From assembly GCA_958450365.1 (NCBI GenBank), contig CAUEEP010000741.1:1124001-1188000 (forward strand): DNA of 64,000 bases, written 5' to 3'. This DNA comes from Mesorhabditis belari (lineage: Eukaryota > Nematoda > Chromadorea > Rhabditida > Rhabditidae). Under the pieces are notes generated by a model. That model did no database searches. It was not told the origin of the DNA and saw only the letters and a program-made list of their open reading frames with translations. Positions 10,985-22,176 of this stretch are shown piece after piece; the first letter of the stretch is position 1; the number at the start of each line of letters is the position of its first letter. Both the position numbers and the translations under genes were made by a program.

Positions 10985-11545
10985 ATCTATGCGATTAAAT
11001 AAAGGTGAGTTGGTTTTTCATATTTAAAATCTAATAAAATTGGCAAAACAATCGGTAAAACAAGCGGAAAACGTTTTAAACAAGCGTTTTAAACAAAACG
11101 TTGGGTAATTGAACCAAATGGCCGGCCCTGTGTGCCGCGATTGTATTTTCTAACAAAGAACATTAGCTTTTTAATGTTTTTATCATGTTTTCAAACGAGT
11201 TTCAATATATTAAAACACATTTTATTTGCAAAAACACATTTTAAACAAAACGCTGGTAATTCTGAACGATCTGCCAACTTGCGCGATCTATAGGCTCAAA
11301 TCCTAGAAAATAAGGAAAGTTTTACTTAATAAACGGTAAAAAGTTAGAATTTACAACAACTCTAAAACCGTTGAAACAAATGTAATTTATTAGAAAATAC
11401 AATGTGCGGTCATACAAGCCGGCCATTTGATTCCCAACGAACGTTTTTTCTTTATAAAATTTGTTTTTTCCTGCTTGTTTTACCGGTTGTTTTGCCGATT
11501 TTACTAGATTTTAAATATTAAAAACTAACTTCTCTTTATTTAAAT
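10985..11545. mobile_element. Foldback element with GCCGGCCA core
   Basis: The left arm (TTAAATAAAGGTGAGTTGG, AAACAATCGGTAAAACAAGC, ATGGCCGGCC, TGTATTTTCTAACAAAG) is matched in inverse order on the right (TTAGAAAATACA, GCCGGCCATTTGATTCCCAA, TTGTTTTACCGG, AACTTCTCTTTATTTAAA). A further partial right-arm copy follows at about 11550-11690. No open frame. Confidence 0.75.
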
Positions 11546-11699
11546 GGTTCAATTATCAATTTGGCTCAATTACCCAACGTTTTTCTTTTAAAATATGCTT
11601 TTTTCCTTGTTGTACCGCTTGTTTTATCGCTTTTTACCGCTTTTTACCGCTTGTTTTGCCGCTTTTTTACCGCTTTTTTGCCGTTTGCCATGTCTACAG

Positions 11700-12935
11700 G
11701 GTGACCAGAAAATACGGGGAATTTTTTGCGCATCGTCAAATTTAGCTCCCTCACCTTTTTAAAAAGATTTATCTCGAAAGTTTAACAAGAATTAAAAACT
11801 CAACTCTTTAACAATATTCCTACATTAAATTTTCACAATATTTTACCTTTGTTCTATTTCAATCTTCAAAGTTAAATTTACAAAATAAGACCTTGATCAA
11901 GATTCTGTCCAGCTACCAGTCTCTTCATCAATTCCGCTCGCTTTAGTCTCTTTTGCTTTAATCGGTCGAGCAAAAAAAGGGCTGCGGGAATGGGAAAGAC
12001 CCTAAAATTCAAAGATTATTAATCAGAACAACGTAAACAAGCATTATAATAATACTTTATTCAAACGATAAAGTGAAAGAAATCATAGAGAAATGCACAG
12101 TGATACTTAATCATACAATACATACTGAAATGCAATAAGCCAATTTTCTTACGGCAAGAGCTAATCTATTAAAAGCATTATACGTTTTTGAATATGAAAA
12201 AGTACTAAATTTCTTCCGCCTATCGTGTTGGAGGAACAAGATTCTCGACCGAAAAATGAATTTGATAAAGAGGGCATTGGAAGCAAAGGAATTGTGCAAA
12301 GGAATGAGCCACTTCTGGGCCCTTGACCGCGGTTTAAATTTGAAAAAGTCTATAAACAAAGGCTAATCTGTTTACTTACTAGGGATTTGAAAGTTTCGAC
12401 TAAATCAATGACAAAGCGACGATGCATTTGTAAAAGTTTTTAGTTCAAAAAAAAGCAAGTCTCTCCTCATAAGTAAAGCTAGAATATTTAGAATATTAGA
12501 ATTATAGAAAAGAAACATCACAAAAACCAAAGAAAAACTTGATATCAAAAGGTCGACAAAAAATTCGCCGTATTTTCACCCTGTATTTCACCCTGTATTC
12601 TCCAGTTTTCATTTTGATGTTTTTTTTCTTTGAATCGAGTCACTTTAAATCATTTTTATTCATCGATAAACGTTTTTTTTTTATTTCGTAAAGCAATTTA
12701 CAAAGGAAAAGGCGATTTCATCTCAAAAATCAATGCTAGATCATCGCAAAGAATACCCATATATGTTGAGAGAAAAATGACAAAAGAATACAAGATTTAA
12801 AGAGCCACTACACCGTATCGACTACAAGATGCTCCGTTTTGATTGTTCGATTCGGTTGAATCCGTCTCGTCGACGATTGTTTCCGCCGTTTTTGAGGATT
12901 TCATTTTGACACTGAAATTGGGATTTTGTTTTTGG
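11700..12935. other. Intergenic stretch, nothing supported
   Basis: AT-rich with no exon I can defend. A minus-strand 82-codon frame at 12111-12359 has no recognisable domain and is probably chance. Confidence 0.4.
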
Positions 12936-12937
12936 AG

Positions 12938-13165
12938 CTTGTCAAATTTTGCTTTGCTTGCTTGCTTGCTTTGCTTGCTTGCTTGCTTTGCCCTTGCTTG
13001 CTTGCTATGCTTTGCTTGCTTGCTTTGCTTACTTGCTTGCTTGCTTGCTGGTTTGCTTGCTTCTGCTTGTCTTGCTTTGCTTTACTTGTTTGCTTGCTTT
13101 GCTTGGTTTCTGTTTGCTTTGTTTGCTTGCTTGCTTGGTTTGCTTTGCTTGCTTGCTTGCTTGCT
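12938..13165 (+). repeat. TTGC tetranucleotide microsatellite
   Basis: About 220 bases of CTTGCTTGCTTTGCTTGC. Three overlapping Cys/Leu/Ala-rich frames are artefacts of the repeat. Confidence 0.92.
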
Positions 13166-13419
13166 ATACATATTGGAAACCTGATTTTGTAGAAATTTCC
13201 GGTACTATCGGGTTATACTCATCGCTCACTTAAGCACTTAGCTAAACAAACGTTATAACGATGCCTTTCTCCGTTTAGCTTAACCTTTATCTACTATAAT
13301 TTGATCTAAAAGTATAATTTAAACATAGTCTAAATAAATACTCATAAATAAATACACTAAACAGATTTTTTTATGATGAAAAAACAAATACGGTACACAT
13401 CCGCGCAAAAAACGGCAAA

Positions 13420-14050
13420 AATAAGGCAAGAACGTTCTCTATCAGAATTTCACGTTTGAAAGTCACTTTCAACTTAAAAAGGCATCAAGTCTTCGCAGAG
13501 TTGATCAATTTTTATTTTTTTTTGGTATCAAATGATCTTCCAACACGTCCACACAAAAGTTATCGGTTTTGAGGGCGCAATCTTTCGACCACCGCTGAGA
13601 ACGAGCCACCGAAAGTTGGTCGCGGCGAGCGAGTTGATTGTAAAAGTTGATTGTTGATTGTTTTTCGATAAAACGCGTTTTGAAAAAATCGAGTCAGACG
13701 GATTTCGATAATTTCTTCACCATTTGATTCAACACAATTTTCTGCGTCGAATGGATATTCAATCGTGAAAATTTGATAGAGAACACCATTTTCGCGCGGA
13801 TTTAGCGGTACCCAAGCCCCAAGTTTCGATTTAAATCCATGGGTGTGATGTGCTTTAGCACTGTAGCATGATCAACCTCAACTCTTCTCCCAATTCACGC
13901 GATGATACCTGAGCGGTCGTTGGTAATGAGTTCGAGTAATTTGGAATCATCCAGTTGGGGAAATGCTGCCCACGGCCCTCCTGCATCTTTCAAAGATTTT
14001 TCGAATGGATATTCAAACGTGAAATTCTGATAGAGAACACCATTTTGCGG
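13420..14050. repeat. Partial dispersed repeats, inverted and direct
   Basis: GTTCTCTATCAGAATTTCACG near 13432 recurs inverted near 13752-13790 and 14005-14040 (GTGAAATTCTGATAGAGAACACC). The flanking ATGGATATTCAA is repeated too. This is likely a decayed foldback element. Confidence 0.6.
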
Positions 14051-14057
14051 TATTTCC

Positions 14058-14410
14058 TATTTAGTTGCTTGATAGCTCCTTGATAGTTCCTTTAAAGTTC
14101 TTTATAGCTCCTTTATAGTTCCTTCCTTTATAGTTCCTTTATAGTTCCTATTTAGTTCCTTTATAGTTCCTATTATAGTCCCTTCATAGTTCCTACTTAG
14201 TTCCCTTATAGTTCCTATTTAGTTCCTTTATAGTTCCTTTATAGTTCCTTTATAGTTCCTTTATAGTTCCTACTCAGTTTCTTTTATAGTTCCTATTCAG
14301 TTCCTTTATAGTTCCCTTTATAGTTTCTATTTAGTTCCTTGAAGTTCCTCTATAGTTCCTTTATAGTTTCTTTATAGTTCCTTTATAGTTCCCTTTATAG
14401 TTCCTTTATG
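14058..14410 (+). repeat. Minisatellite of TTCCTTTATAG units
   Basis: About 25 imperfect 11-15-bp units of TTTATAGTTCC, with variants TTTAGTTCC and TATAGTCCC. Confidence 0.9.
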
Positions 14411-14715
14411 TTTACATGCCAATGATGACAACGAATGGAATGAATCAAGAAATGATACAACCAATTTATGGGAATATCACTGTACAGCAGAGGTTTAATT
14501 TGAGTGATATTTTGATCTATATGAGATTTAATATCCTGGCATGCAAGAGATCTATCGAAGGATTCACTGATTGATGACAGAAGTGATCCGGTATTTGATC
14601 TTAGTATTAGACATAGTCTTAGTCAAGTAGTCAGTAGTCAGTCATAGTCATAACTTTGCTCTCTCGGTGTCGGGAGGCACTTTTATGTAGTGGTAACGCT
14701 ACAGCTTATGCCCTA

Positions 14716-15065
14716 TCAGATGGCCTTGCTTGTTGGGTGAACTCCTAGCGAGTTGCCCCATGAGTACCAAAATTTCTTGAGGTAAACTTTGCTAAACGAA
14801 CTCCTTCTCAAGTCGCCGAGTGCAATCTCTTGATCTTCCTCGTCATCCGATATGTCAGCTTCTTCCCATCTGAAAGAAAACATTTGCTTTTTTCGATCTT
14901 TTTCATTTCTTTTACCGGCTATATCTTTTTATCGGCACACTGACGTAAAACTAAAATTATTTCCGCAACAGACCAGAAAAATTGTGAAAAGAATCATTGC
15001 TTAGAGAAGGCATAAGAGACCGATCTCGAGAATCGACCTGACGGACGTCGTTTGATTGCCATCGA
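14716..15065 (-). CDS. C-terminal exons of an unidentified protein (acidic tail)
   Basis: The terminal exon 14869-14716 follows a TTTCAG acceptor and encodes 50 residues plus stop: WEEADISDDEEDQEIALGD.. ending in SWGNSLGVHPTSKAI. A small upstream exon 15065-15038 (DGNQTTSV) joins it in frame through an AG/A split Arg codon. A further upstream piece near 15215-15170 (YVPSYEFDGYFTRVYAK) is open in the same frame but its splice sites are unclear. The stretch is acidic, then basic/aromatic. It lies downstream of the EGF exons on the same strand, so it could be the cytoplasmic tail of that gene, but no transmembrane segment was seen between them. Confidence 0.45.
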
Positions 15066-15249
15066 CTGAAAAGAAGTGATATGATTCTTTCATTTCTTCA
15101 AAATATAACCTTAAACCTTTAAATAATAGCTTAAAGCTTAAATAGTAGCTTAAAGGTTTAAAATATAGCCTTAAAGCCTTAGCATACACTCTCGTAAAAT
15201 ATCCATCAAATTCATAACTAGGCACATATCGCGAGTTCTATCGAGAACT

Positions 15250-16096
15250 CTTGGAAAAGCAGCTAGGAAATGGCTAATTTATTTTGGGGGTGGTAAGTGT
15301 TATATAGAGGATTGTAGCTCTTAATCTTGGCTACATTTTTTTTATGCACCAAAAACTTTTTAATTGGATTTATAGAACTGATTTAACAAGCCTCGCGGCA
15401 TCCTCAGGTACCTGCCATTTTTACCAAGTTGAGCTCATTGAGAGCTTGTTAAATGAGTTGTATGTATTCAATTTGGAAGCTTTTAGTAGATAAATGTAGC
15501 CAGGAATTAGGGCCTTCAAATCTCTATATAACATCTTTTCGATCGGACTTATAGAGCTGATTTAGCAAGCGCTTGAATGAGCTCTAGTCGAAATCTCTCT
15601 GGCAAGTCATTTGGCGGTGGCTCTCTATTAAAAATTGTTAAGAAAAGCTTTTCAATAGTTTCTTAATAGAAAAATAGTGTTTAACATTAATTAATAACAT
15701 AAATAATCACAATTAACTTTTAGTTGACCTGGTATAACCTAAATTTATGTTGAAGAAGAAAGAAAAAGTGAAAATTGAGTATTTTCGATATTCAATCTGT
15801 GTATATCAGCTTTTCTGATGCTATAAATTCGTTGAAAACATTTTTAAACCAAATTACCACAAATTTGACTGAAAAATCTTCTGAATGTAATTTTTTCATG
15901 TAGAAAAGTGAGCCAAATGACTTGCCGAAGAGATTTTGATTAGCGCTCATTCAAGCGCTTGTTAAATCAGTTCTATAAGTCGAATCGAATAGTTTTTGGT
16001 AGATAAATATAGCCAAGATTAAGGGCTTCAATCCTCTATATAACACTTGCACACTTTTAAAATAAATTAGCCATTTCCTAGCTACTTTTCCAAAAG
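15250..16096. mobile_element. Foldback element (family C)
   Basis: The left end (TTGGAAAAGCAGCTAGGAAA, then TTATATAGAGGATTG) is matched inverted on the right (CAATCCTCTATATAACACTT, CCATTTCCTAGCTACTTTTC). Inner arms also pair (GCTCATTCAAGCGCTTGTTA against AGCGCTTGAATGAGC). Diverged half-copies occur near 56.6 kb. Confidence 0.75.
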
Positions 16097-16264
16097 TTGC
16101 CGCTAGAATTTGCGGTCCTCGGTAGAAGTTTCAATTTCAAACTCGAGACTTGGCTTTTCTCAATTGCTCAAAGTACTGAATTCTTGCCGTTATAAGTACT
16201 AGAACTTCTGAAAATTGAAAGATTGACATTGAAACATTGAAAGACACTGTTATTCTTTTGCTAA

Positions 16265-16415
16265 CCGTTGCTAACTTTATTCAAACCAACATTGACAAAA
16301 TGTGGTCCATGAAATCGAGACACACAGGTGCATCGAAATCCATTGCCACTGTCCAGACACGATCCTCCATTGATGCAAGAAGTGGTGACCAACAAGTGGA
16401 CAGGAACTCTAGAGA
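16265..16415 (-). pseudogene. Decayed EGF-like domain
   Basis: The minus strand reads TTSCINGGSCLDSGNGF then RCTCVSRFHGPHF. This has the EGF spacing C..NGG.C........C.C...F.G but lacks the first Cys (His/Leu region) and has Phe in place of the sixth. Upstream in frame is a stop, and the nearest possible acceptor is CTCTAG at about 16413. It is either a degenerate exon of the EGF gene or a pseudo-exon. Confidence 0.5.
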
Positions 16416-17257
16416 GCTCACAAAGTACATATTTGATGGAAGAGCCCACATCCGATCATCCCAAAAGTCACTGGGGAGGTGCGGTGGGGTTTTTTCAGGG
16501 TTCAGATTCGATTATATATAGCTTGTTCTTTAGGAATTGTTTAAATTGGATTGGAGAAATTGTTTAAAGCAGAGATTTAAGTACTTGAAAACGTGAGAAA
16601 TCGGTTGTAGGCAGTTGTTTTGGAACGAGTGCTTGGAGTGGTTTGAAACGGTTTAGAACTGCTCCAAAGTCTTCGAAATGGAATTGGAATTGACGAATTG
16701 GCTTTAGATAAGGATTGTTCTGCTTTTCGGAACAAAGCCCCCAAAAATATCTTTGAATGAATGATTTGTTGAAAAGCTTATAGAAGAGCTTAGAGAAGAG
16801 CTTAAGTAGAAAGAGCGCAGTAGGAAGAGCTTTAAGAAGGAGTCCTAAGAGCTAATTTCAAAGAAAACAGGCTATCAACAATGAGGTGAAAGAGAGAGAG
16901 AGGGAAAGCTTGAATTTCGGATCAGCAAACCCAGCTCTTCTAAAGGGCAAAGGATAGGACGAATCCTCTGGGGAACCTAACCCCGAGACCCATTCAACTA
17001 TGAAAGAAAGAAGAAAAGGAAAGCAAAAACAACGAGCCCTTTCTTTTTCTTTTTTCCGCCCTAACGTCATTTTCCGCTTCATATCCGACATCTTTTTTGG
17101 GGGTAAAAATGGGCGATTTTTTTTTGAATACTGGATTTGATTTTTATGGAAATTTGTTCGGGACTGAGATTTGAAAGGTCAAAAGAGAAAAAAGTTCGAC
17201 TAAAATGCTCAAACTTGCAGACAAAGATAACTTTTTAAGCCAGATTTAGAGGAAGCA

Positions 17258-17350
17258 GATTAGCAATAGCAATCGCAATAGCGGTAGCAATAGCAATAGC
17301 GATAGCAATAGCAATAGCAATAGCGATAGCAATAGCAATAGCAATAGTAG
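17258..17350 (+). repeat. Hexanucleotide repeat AGCAAT
   Basis: Runs of AGCAATAGCAATAGCGAT, about 15 copies of a 6-bp unit. Confidence 0.9.
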
Positions 17351-17490
17351 ATAAGCATCAGATGAACTTGATTCATCAAAAAGACTATTTTATAATATAC
17401 AAAATAGTCGTTTTGTAAGCCAACTACGGCAAAATTGCATTGCTTCTGCTACAGAGTTGAGCAAATTTACTTGAACAAGAGTTCTTTGTA

Positions 17491-18045
17491 TTGGGCTGGT
17501 GAATTGAAAGCTGCCGGCTATTGTCATATGTGAGAGTTTGAGCACTTTCTTCAAAGAAACCCATTTTGGTAGTCAATGGAAAAGTTGTAGAGAATCAAAA
17601 GTCAAGCTTATATCCAAATTTTTAGAACGATCTAAAAACTGGTTTTCAAGAAATGCGAAATTTACGCCAAAATTACGAATTTTCACAAAACTTGCAACAA
17701 AACTTGTATTTTAAGCGAAACTACTAAGTGTATCTTTTTGGAAATTTGGCTATAAGCCTAATTTCTTGATTCTCTACAACTTTACTATTGACACGAAAAT
17801 GGGTCTCTTTGAAGAAAGTGCTCAAACTGGGATCTCCAGTCCCTCCTCTCCAGCCCTCCATTTTTGAGTCTCCACACTTGTCTCACACACAAACCAAAAT
17901 CCTACACGAAAGAGGGAATCCGCAAATTGCCTGTAAAAAGGGCAAAGTCGTCAATAATAATGGGAAATTATTTGGAATGAATTCATGGTTTTGTGTTGAA
18001 TAAATTATAGTTCAAAGTCCCGCAGTTTTCAATTCACCAACCCTT
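17491..18045 (+). mobile_element. Non-autonomous mariner element, copy 2
   Basis: The ends are TTGGGCTGGTGAATTG and TTTTCAATTCACCAACCC. The right third retains an altered transposase 3' end (around 17875-18003, the region for KSYYERGIRKL.. now frameshifted). It is embedded in a block duplicated at 23.3-24.9 kb. Confidence 0.8.
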
Positions 18046-18730
18046 AGCTATCAAAATTCACCATTCAACAAAAAAAGTTGTCCAATGGCTCATTTTGTTG
18101 CAAATTTTACGTAGATTCTTAAAGTGAAACAACATCTGACATTTCTCTCTTTGTAACAGGGAGAAATGGGTCGCCAACTGGTTTCCGGGGGAATCCCCTA
18201 ACTTGCAACGAAAGACTGAAGTTAGTCGGCGCTATTTTTCTCCCACTTTCAACCATGGACTGTTCGATGTGGCTTCACTTAAAGAAGCTACATAAAATTC
18301 ACTTTAAAACAAGCTAATTTACAACTTTTTTGGTTTAGTGGCGAGTTTTTTATAGCCATTTTAAGAAATTTTTGAACCCTAACTTTGGATTTCCATAAAA
18401 ATTTTTGTACTAAACCAAATGAGCTGAAATTTGTTTTACGATTCGATTGCTAGACGTAGAATATATATATATTAGCGGATGATCTATAGCTGTACAATGT
18501 GATTAATGAAATCTGATTCAGAAAAGTATTCGTAATGGTAACTTGTTCCTGGTAATTTACCGTAAATCTAAATCTAACTTTACTCTCAAATAAACGCGCA
18601 TATCTTGACATCAGTACGTTTGTTTCTATTCGCTTTGTTATTAAATGAAAGTAGAGAGAATGGGTAATCTTTTGAGCTATAACACTTATTTTTAGCATTA
18701 ACCAGCGCTTAGAAAAAAGCTATTTTTCTC
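18046..18730. repeat. Duplicated block, copy 1 (copy 2 at 24208-24900)
   Basis: Both blocks follow a mariner element and run collinearly: CAACATCTGACATTTCTC, GGGTCGCCAACTGG-type, AAGACTGAAGTTAGTCGGCG, GGTTTAGTGGCGAG, then ATATATATATTAGCGGATG and the dispersed repeat also seen at 483. A partial third piece lies at 18718-18800. Non-coding. Confidence 0.8.
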
Positions 18731-18779
18731 CCACTTTCAACCACGAACTGTTCGATGTGGCTTCACTTAAAGAATCTAC

Positions 18780-18857
18780 ATAAAATTCAGTTTAAAACAA
18801 TTCATGGTTTTATGTTCAACAAATTATAGTTCAAAGTCCCGCACTCCCGCCAACCCA
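18780..18857 (+). mobile_element. Mariner right-end fragment
   Basis: TTCATGGTTTTATGTTCAAC followed by CAAAGTCCCGCA and CCAACCCAATA matches the right end of the mariner family. The left part is missing. Confidence 0.65.
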
Positions 18858-19499
18858 ATAATTTCTCCTCTCATTTAAAGAAAGAAAGACAAGGGGAAGA
18901 GCCAAATCTTAGCTTATAATCAATTTCCCTGTAATTTCTCAACCTTTACAATTAAAACGAACTCAATGGTAGGAAGGGCATCCAATCATTTATCGGATCC
19001 AGTTTTGAAATTTATCAGAAACAATATTTCTTTAGTGAATTTTTACATTTTCCCTTTCAAAGAGTCTAGCTTTTGTTTAAATTAAATAAACGAAAATTTA
19101 ATTTCGCAAAAATCACGCAAATTCCCCACCCTCTTTCCACGGAAAAAGATGCTTCCAAGTGCTCATCCGATTTAGGGAAAAACGAAAATTTTTGAGCGTT
19201 TAACAATAGCAGAGCCTAATTGAGTAGACGTTTAGAACGGAGACAAAGAAATTTTTGAAGAAGTGAGTGTAACGAAAAAGGAGAATGAGAATGGTACTTG
19301 TGAATTTTGGGGAAAGGGTTCACTGGAAAGAGAACTCTTCAACGATTTTGTCCTGAGGATCTTCAGATGTTGAAGAGAGGAAATGGGATTTTGTTACTTT
19401 GTTGTTTAAAAGAGTTCAACGAAAGTCGGTGAGTAAGTGGCTGGGAAATGGGTTTGTGAATTGGAGATCGATTGGAAAAGTGTAAAATGATTAAGGTAG

Positions 19500-19880
19500 G
19501 GTCTGTCTGTTTTTCTGTCTGTTTGTCTCTTTGTCTGTCTATTTGTCTGTCTGTCTATCTGTTTGGCTGTCTATCTGTTTGGCTGTCTATCTGTCTGTCT
19601 GTCTGTCTGTATGTTTGTATGTCTGTCTGTCTGTCTAGCTGTCTGTCTGTCTGTCTATCTGTCTGTCTATCTGTCTATCTGTCTGTCTGTCCATCTGTCT
19701 GTCTGTCCATCTGTCTGTCTGTCCATCTGCCTGTCCATCTGTCTATCTGTTTGTTTGTCTGTCTGCCTGTCTGTCTGCCTGCCTGTTTGTCTGTCTGTCT
19801 GTCCATCTGTCTGTCTGTCTGTCTGCCTGCCTGTTTGTCTGTCTGTCTGTCCATCTGTCGTCTGTCTGTCTGTCTGTCCC
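19500..19880 (+). repeat. TCTG tetranucleotide microsatellite
   Basis: About 380 bases of TGTCTGTCTGTC with CATC, TATC and TGCC variants. Cys/Leu/Val/Ser-rich (plus) and Asp/Arg/Gln-rich (minus) frames here are artefacts. Confidence 0.93.
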
Positions 19881-20017
19881 TCTCTCTTTGCCCGCTACCC
19901 CTTCTCACCTGTGGGTCGTTTCGAATAACGTGTAGTTCAAATAACTGTTAGTTTGACTTAGAATTTCATCCAGTTATGCAACCTGTTTTAAAATATTTAA
20001 AAGGCTAAAAGTGTCGA

Positions 20018-20078
20018 CGCGGGCGGGAGTCGAATCCGGTTCGTGTGGGCTAGAGACAAGTGCACTTGCACTGCGCCA
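20018..20078 (-). pseudogene. tRNA-like sequence, minus strand
   Basis: The minus strand reads GGCGCAGTGCAAGTGC, then CTTGTCTCTAGCCCACACG, then CCGGATTCGACTCCCGCC. It has the D-arm, anticodon-arm and T-arm order of a tRNA but no pairing acceptor stem. It shares TTGTCTCT in the anticodon region with the sequences at 20.1 and 48.7 kb. Confidence 0.4.
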
Positions 20079-20157
20079 GAGCATGACCGAGTGGTGAACG
20101 CGCGTGTCTCTCAAACGAACAGAAGAGAGGTCGCGGGTTCGACTCCCCTCACCGCCA
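20076..20157 (+). pseudogene. Leu/Ser-type tRNA-like sequence, acceptor stem broken
   Basis: The D-arm ATGACCGAGTGGTGAACGCG is typical of long-variable-arm (Leu/Ser) tRNAs. It is followed by CGTGTCTCTCAAACG, a variable-arm-length insert (AGAAGAGAGGTC) and GGGTTCGACTCCC. The 3' end CACCGCC has no partner at the 5' end. The anticodon cannot be assigned uniquely: CAA or CTC depending on stem register. It lies head-to-head with the tRNA-like piece at 20.02 kb. Confidence 0.45.
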
Positions 20158-20510
20158 ATTCTTTTGCTTTTTGCTGCAGAGCAGCAGCGAAGCATCTCGT
20201 ATTTAATAATGATCAATTTACTCGATACTTTAGCATAATCTAGCATGGCTAATTTTTGAGTAGCTCTTCAAGAAATGTTTTTTGTGTTTGGTGCTTACTG
20301 TTTGATCGAAAACACCTCAAAATTACAGATAATTGTCTGGCTTGCAATTGCTTGATGTTGAAATGGCTTTGATTCATAAGTTGATAAGCTATTTGATTGT
20401 TTTTGATGAGTCATTGTAGCTATGATTGTACATTTTAATAAGCTAAAAAGGTTACTTTCCGGGCGCAAGAGGCCGTATTTGGGCTTTTGTTAAAAAACGA
20501 AAAGTGATAC

Positions 20511-20612
20511 CTTGTAGAAAATCAGTAGGGCAATGAATATCGACTCCTTTGATTCGACACGGCATTCCCGGCTGACAACCGTTCTCCAGGCACTGATCGA
20601 TTAACTGAATAT
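20511..20612 (-). CDS. Cys-rich EGF-like exon
   Basis: The minus strand has acceptor TTTCAAG and donor G/GTATCA. It encodes IQLIDQCLENGCQPGMPC, then RIKGVDIHCPTDFLQ. Four cysteines have spacing close to the first half of an EGF domain, and the last two expected cysteines would lie in another exon. The phase at the 5' side (two leading bases) does not join directly to the EGF exon at 22.1 kb, so an exon is missing between them. It is probably part of a secreted or membrane EGF-repeat protein. Confidence 0.55.
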
Positions 20613-20671
20613 CTTGAAATTAAAGAATAAGATAAATGGATGAAAATGGCTATAATCTGAGCAATTTATTT

Positions 20672-21690
20672 TGTTAAACTCAAAAAAACTAATGAAAATC
20701 CTTTGAGTTAATCTCTGTAATCCCCCAAGAAGGAAAGAATCAATTGAGAAGGGAATAGATTGAGAAGATTGTTAAATGTTTCAAATAATGAAGGTTAATC
20801 GGTTGGAAAAAGTTTTTAAACAGAATCAAACTGAAGCAATGATTGAAAGAGATGGTTGAAATAGAAATAGAAATAGAAAGAAACATAGAAATGATTGAAA
20901 AACTATTGGGTTGGTGAATTGAAAACTGCGGGACTTTGAACTAAAATTGATTCAACATAAAACCATAAATTGATTCCAAATAATTTCCATTATTATTGAT
21001 GACTTCTGCCCATTTTACAGCCAATTTGATTCCTCTTTCGTAGCAGGATTGGTTTGGTTTGATTTTGGTTTGTGTGTGAGACAAGTGTGAGATTCAAAAA
21101 TGGAGGACTGGAGATGGAGACTGGAGAAGTCCCAGTTCTCACACTTTCTTCAAAAGAAACCCACTTTGATGTCAATAGAAAAGTTGTAGAGAATCAAAAA
21201 TTAGGCTTATAACCAAATTTCCAAAAAGATACACGTAGTAGTTTCGCTTAAAATGCAAGCTTTGTGAAAATTCGCATTGGCATTCGAAAATTTCGCATTT
21301 CTTGAAAACCAGTTTTTGAATCGTTCTGAAAATTTGGGTATAAGCTTGATTTTTGATTCTCTACAACTTTTCCATTGACACCAAAATGGGTTTCTTTTGA
21401 AGAAAGTGCTCAAACTGTCACATATGACAATAGCCCGCAATTTTCAATTCACCAACCCAATATTTTGTTAAACTCAAAAAAACTAATGAAAATCCTTTGA
21501 GTTAATCTCTGTAATCCCCCAAAAAAAGGAAAGAATCAATTGAGAAGAGAATAGATTGTTAATTGTTTCAAATAATGAGGTTAATCGGTTGGAAAAAGTT
21601 TTTAAAAAGAATCAAACTGAAGCAGTGATTGAAAGAGATGGTTGAAATAGAAATAGAAATTGAAAAAAACATCGAAATCATTGAAAAACT
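20672..21690. repeat. Direct duplication flanking mariner copy 3
   Basis: About 230 bp at 20672-20905 and 21463-21690 are near-identical (TTTTGTTAAACTCAAAAAAA, CTTTGAGTTAATCTCTGTAA, GGTTAATCGGTTGGAAAAAG), with the mariner element exactly between them. Confidence 0.8.
20906..21460 (-). mobile_element. Non-autonomous mariner element, copy 3
   Basis: Flanked by TA on both sides. The ends are TTGGGTTGGTGAATTG in both orientations. About 555 bp long with the same internal layout as copies 1 and 5, and a transposase 3' stub on the minus strand near 20990-21060. Confidence 0.85.
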
Positions 21691-22051
21691 ATAGTCCAAA
21701 GTGTACTATAGTTTATTGAAAAATTAAGCCTGATCTGGTTGATCTTTTAAGCTAAAATTGTTTCCTAAAATGTGCGAAAAGCTATCGTAATCTGTTTGGA
21801 AATGTTTGGCATTGTAAATGAAAGGAATTGTAAGTTAAAGAATTACTTCTAAGGGAGAAATAGAGACAGAAATAGAGACAGAAAAAGGAAATGGATTAGT
21901 TTGACTTACTAACAAAGTAAACAGTAACAAACAGTAACAAACAGTAACAAACAGTAACAAAAAGTAATCAGATTCAGCAGCTATTACTATCTTATTATTA
22001 TCTTATTATTATCTTATTGTTTGCTAATTTTTAAACGCAAAAAAAACCAAC

Positions 22052-22176
22052 CCGAATCTGGCAGTGATCCCCGGAGAAATAAGGCGCACAAAGGCAAGAA
22101 TAGTCGTTTTTTGTCGCGTTCCCGGGCACACATGTGCCCTCATTCCAACAAGGATATGTATCACAGATTGAGCCTT
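22052..22176 (-). CDS. EGF domain exon
   Basis: The exon (acceptor CAATTTAG, donor CGG/GTTGGT) encodes ICDTYPCWNEGTCVPGN, then DYSCLCAPYFSGDHCQIR. All six cysteines fit the EGF pattern C-x4-C-x5-C-x11-C-x-C-x8-C, with the conserved aromatic and Gly before the last Cys. No Ca-binding D-x-D/N-E consensus precedes the first Cys. It belongs to an extracellular EGF-repeat protein; other exons lie at lower coordinates, with further 5' exons presumably above. The ortholog cannot be named from one domain. Confidence 0.75.

Noticed and set aside
12843..13233. Cys/Leu/Ala-rich frames that look like membrane segments
   Set aside because: Product of the TTGC microsatellite.
19472..19951. Cys/Leu/Ser-rich 159-codon frame
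   Set aside because: It is the TCTG microsatellite read as codons; open in all frames and on the other strand.
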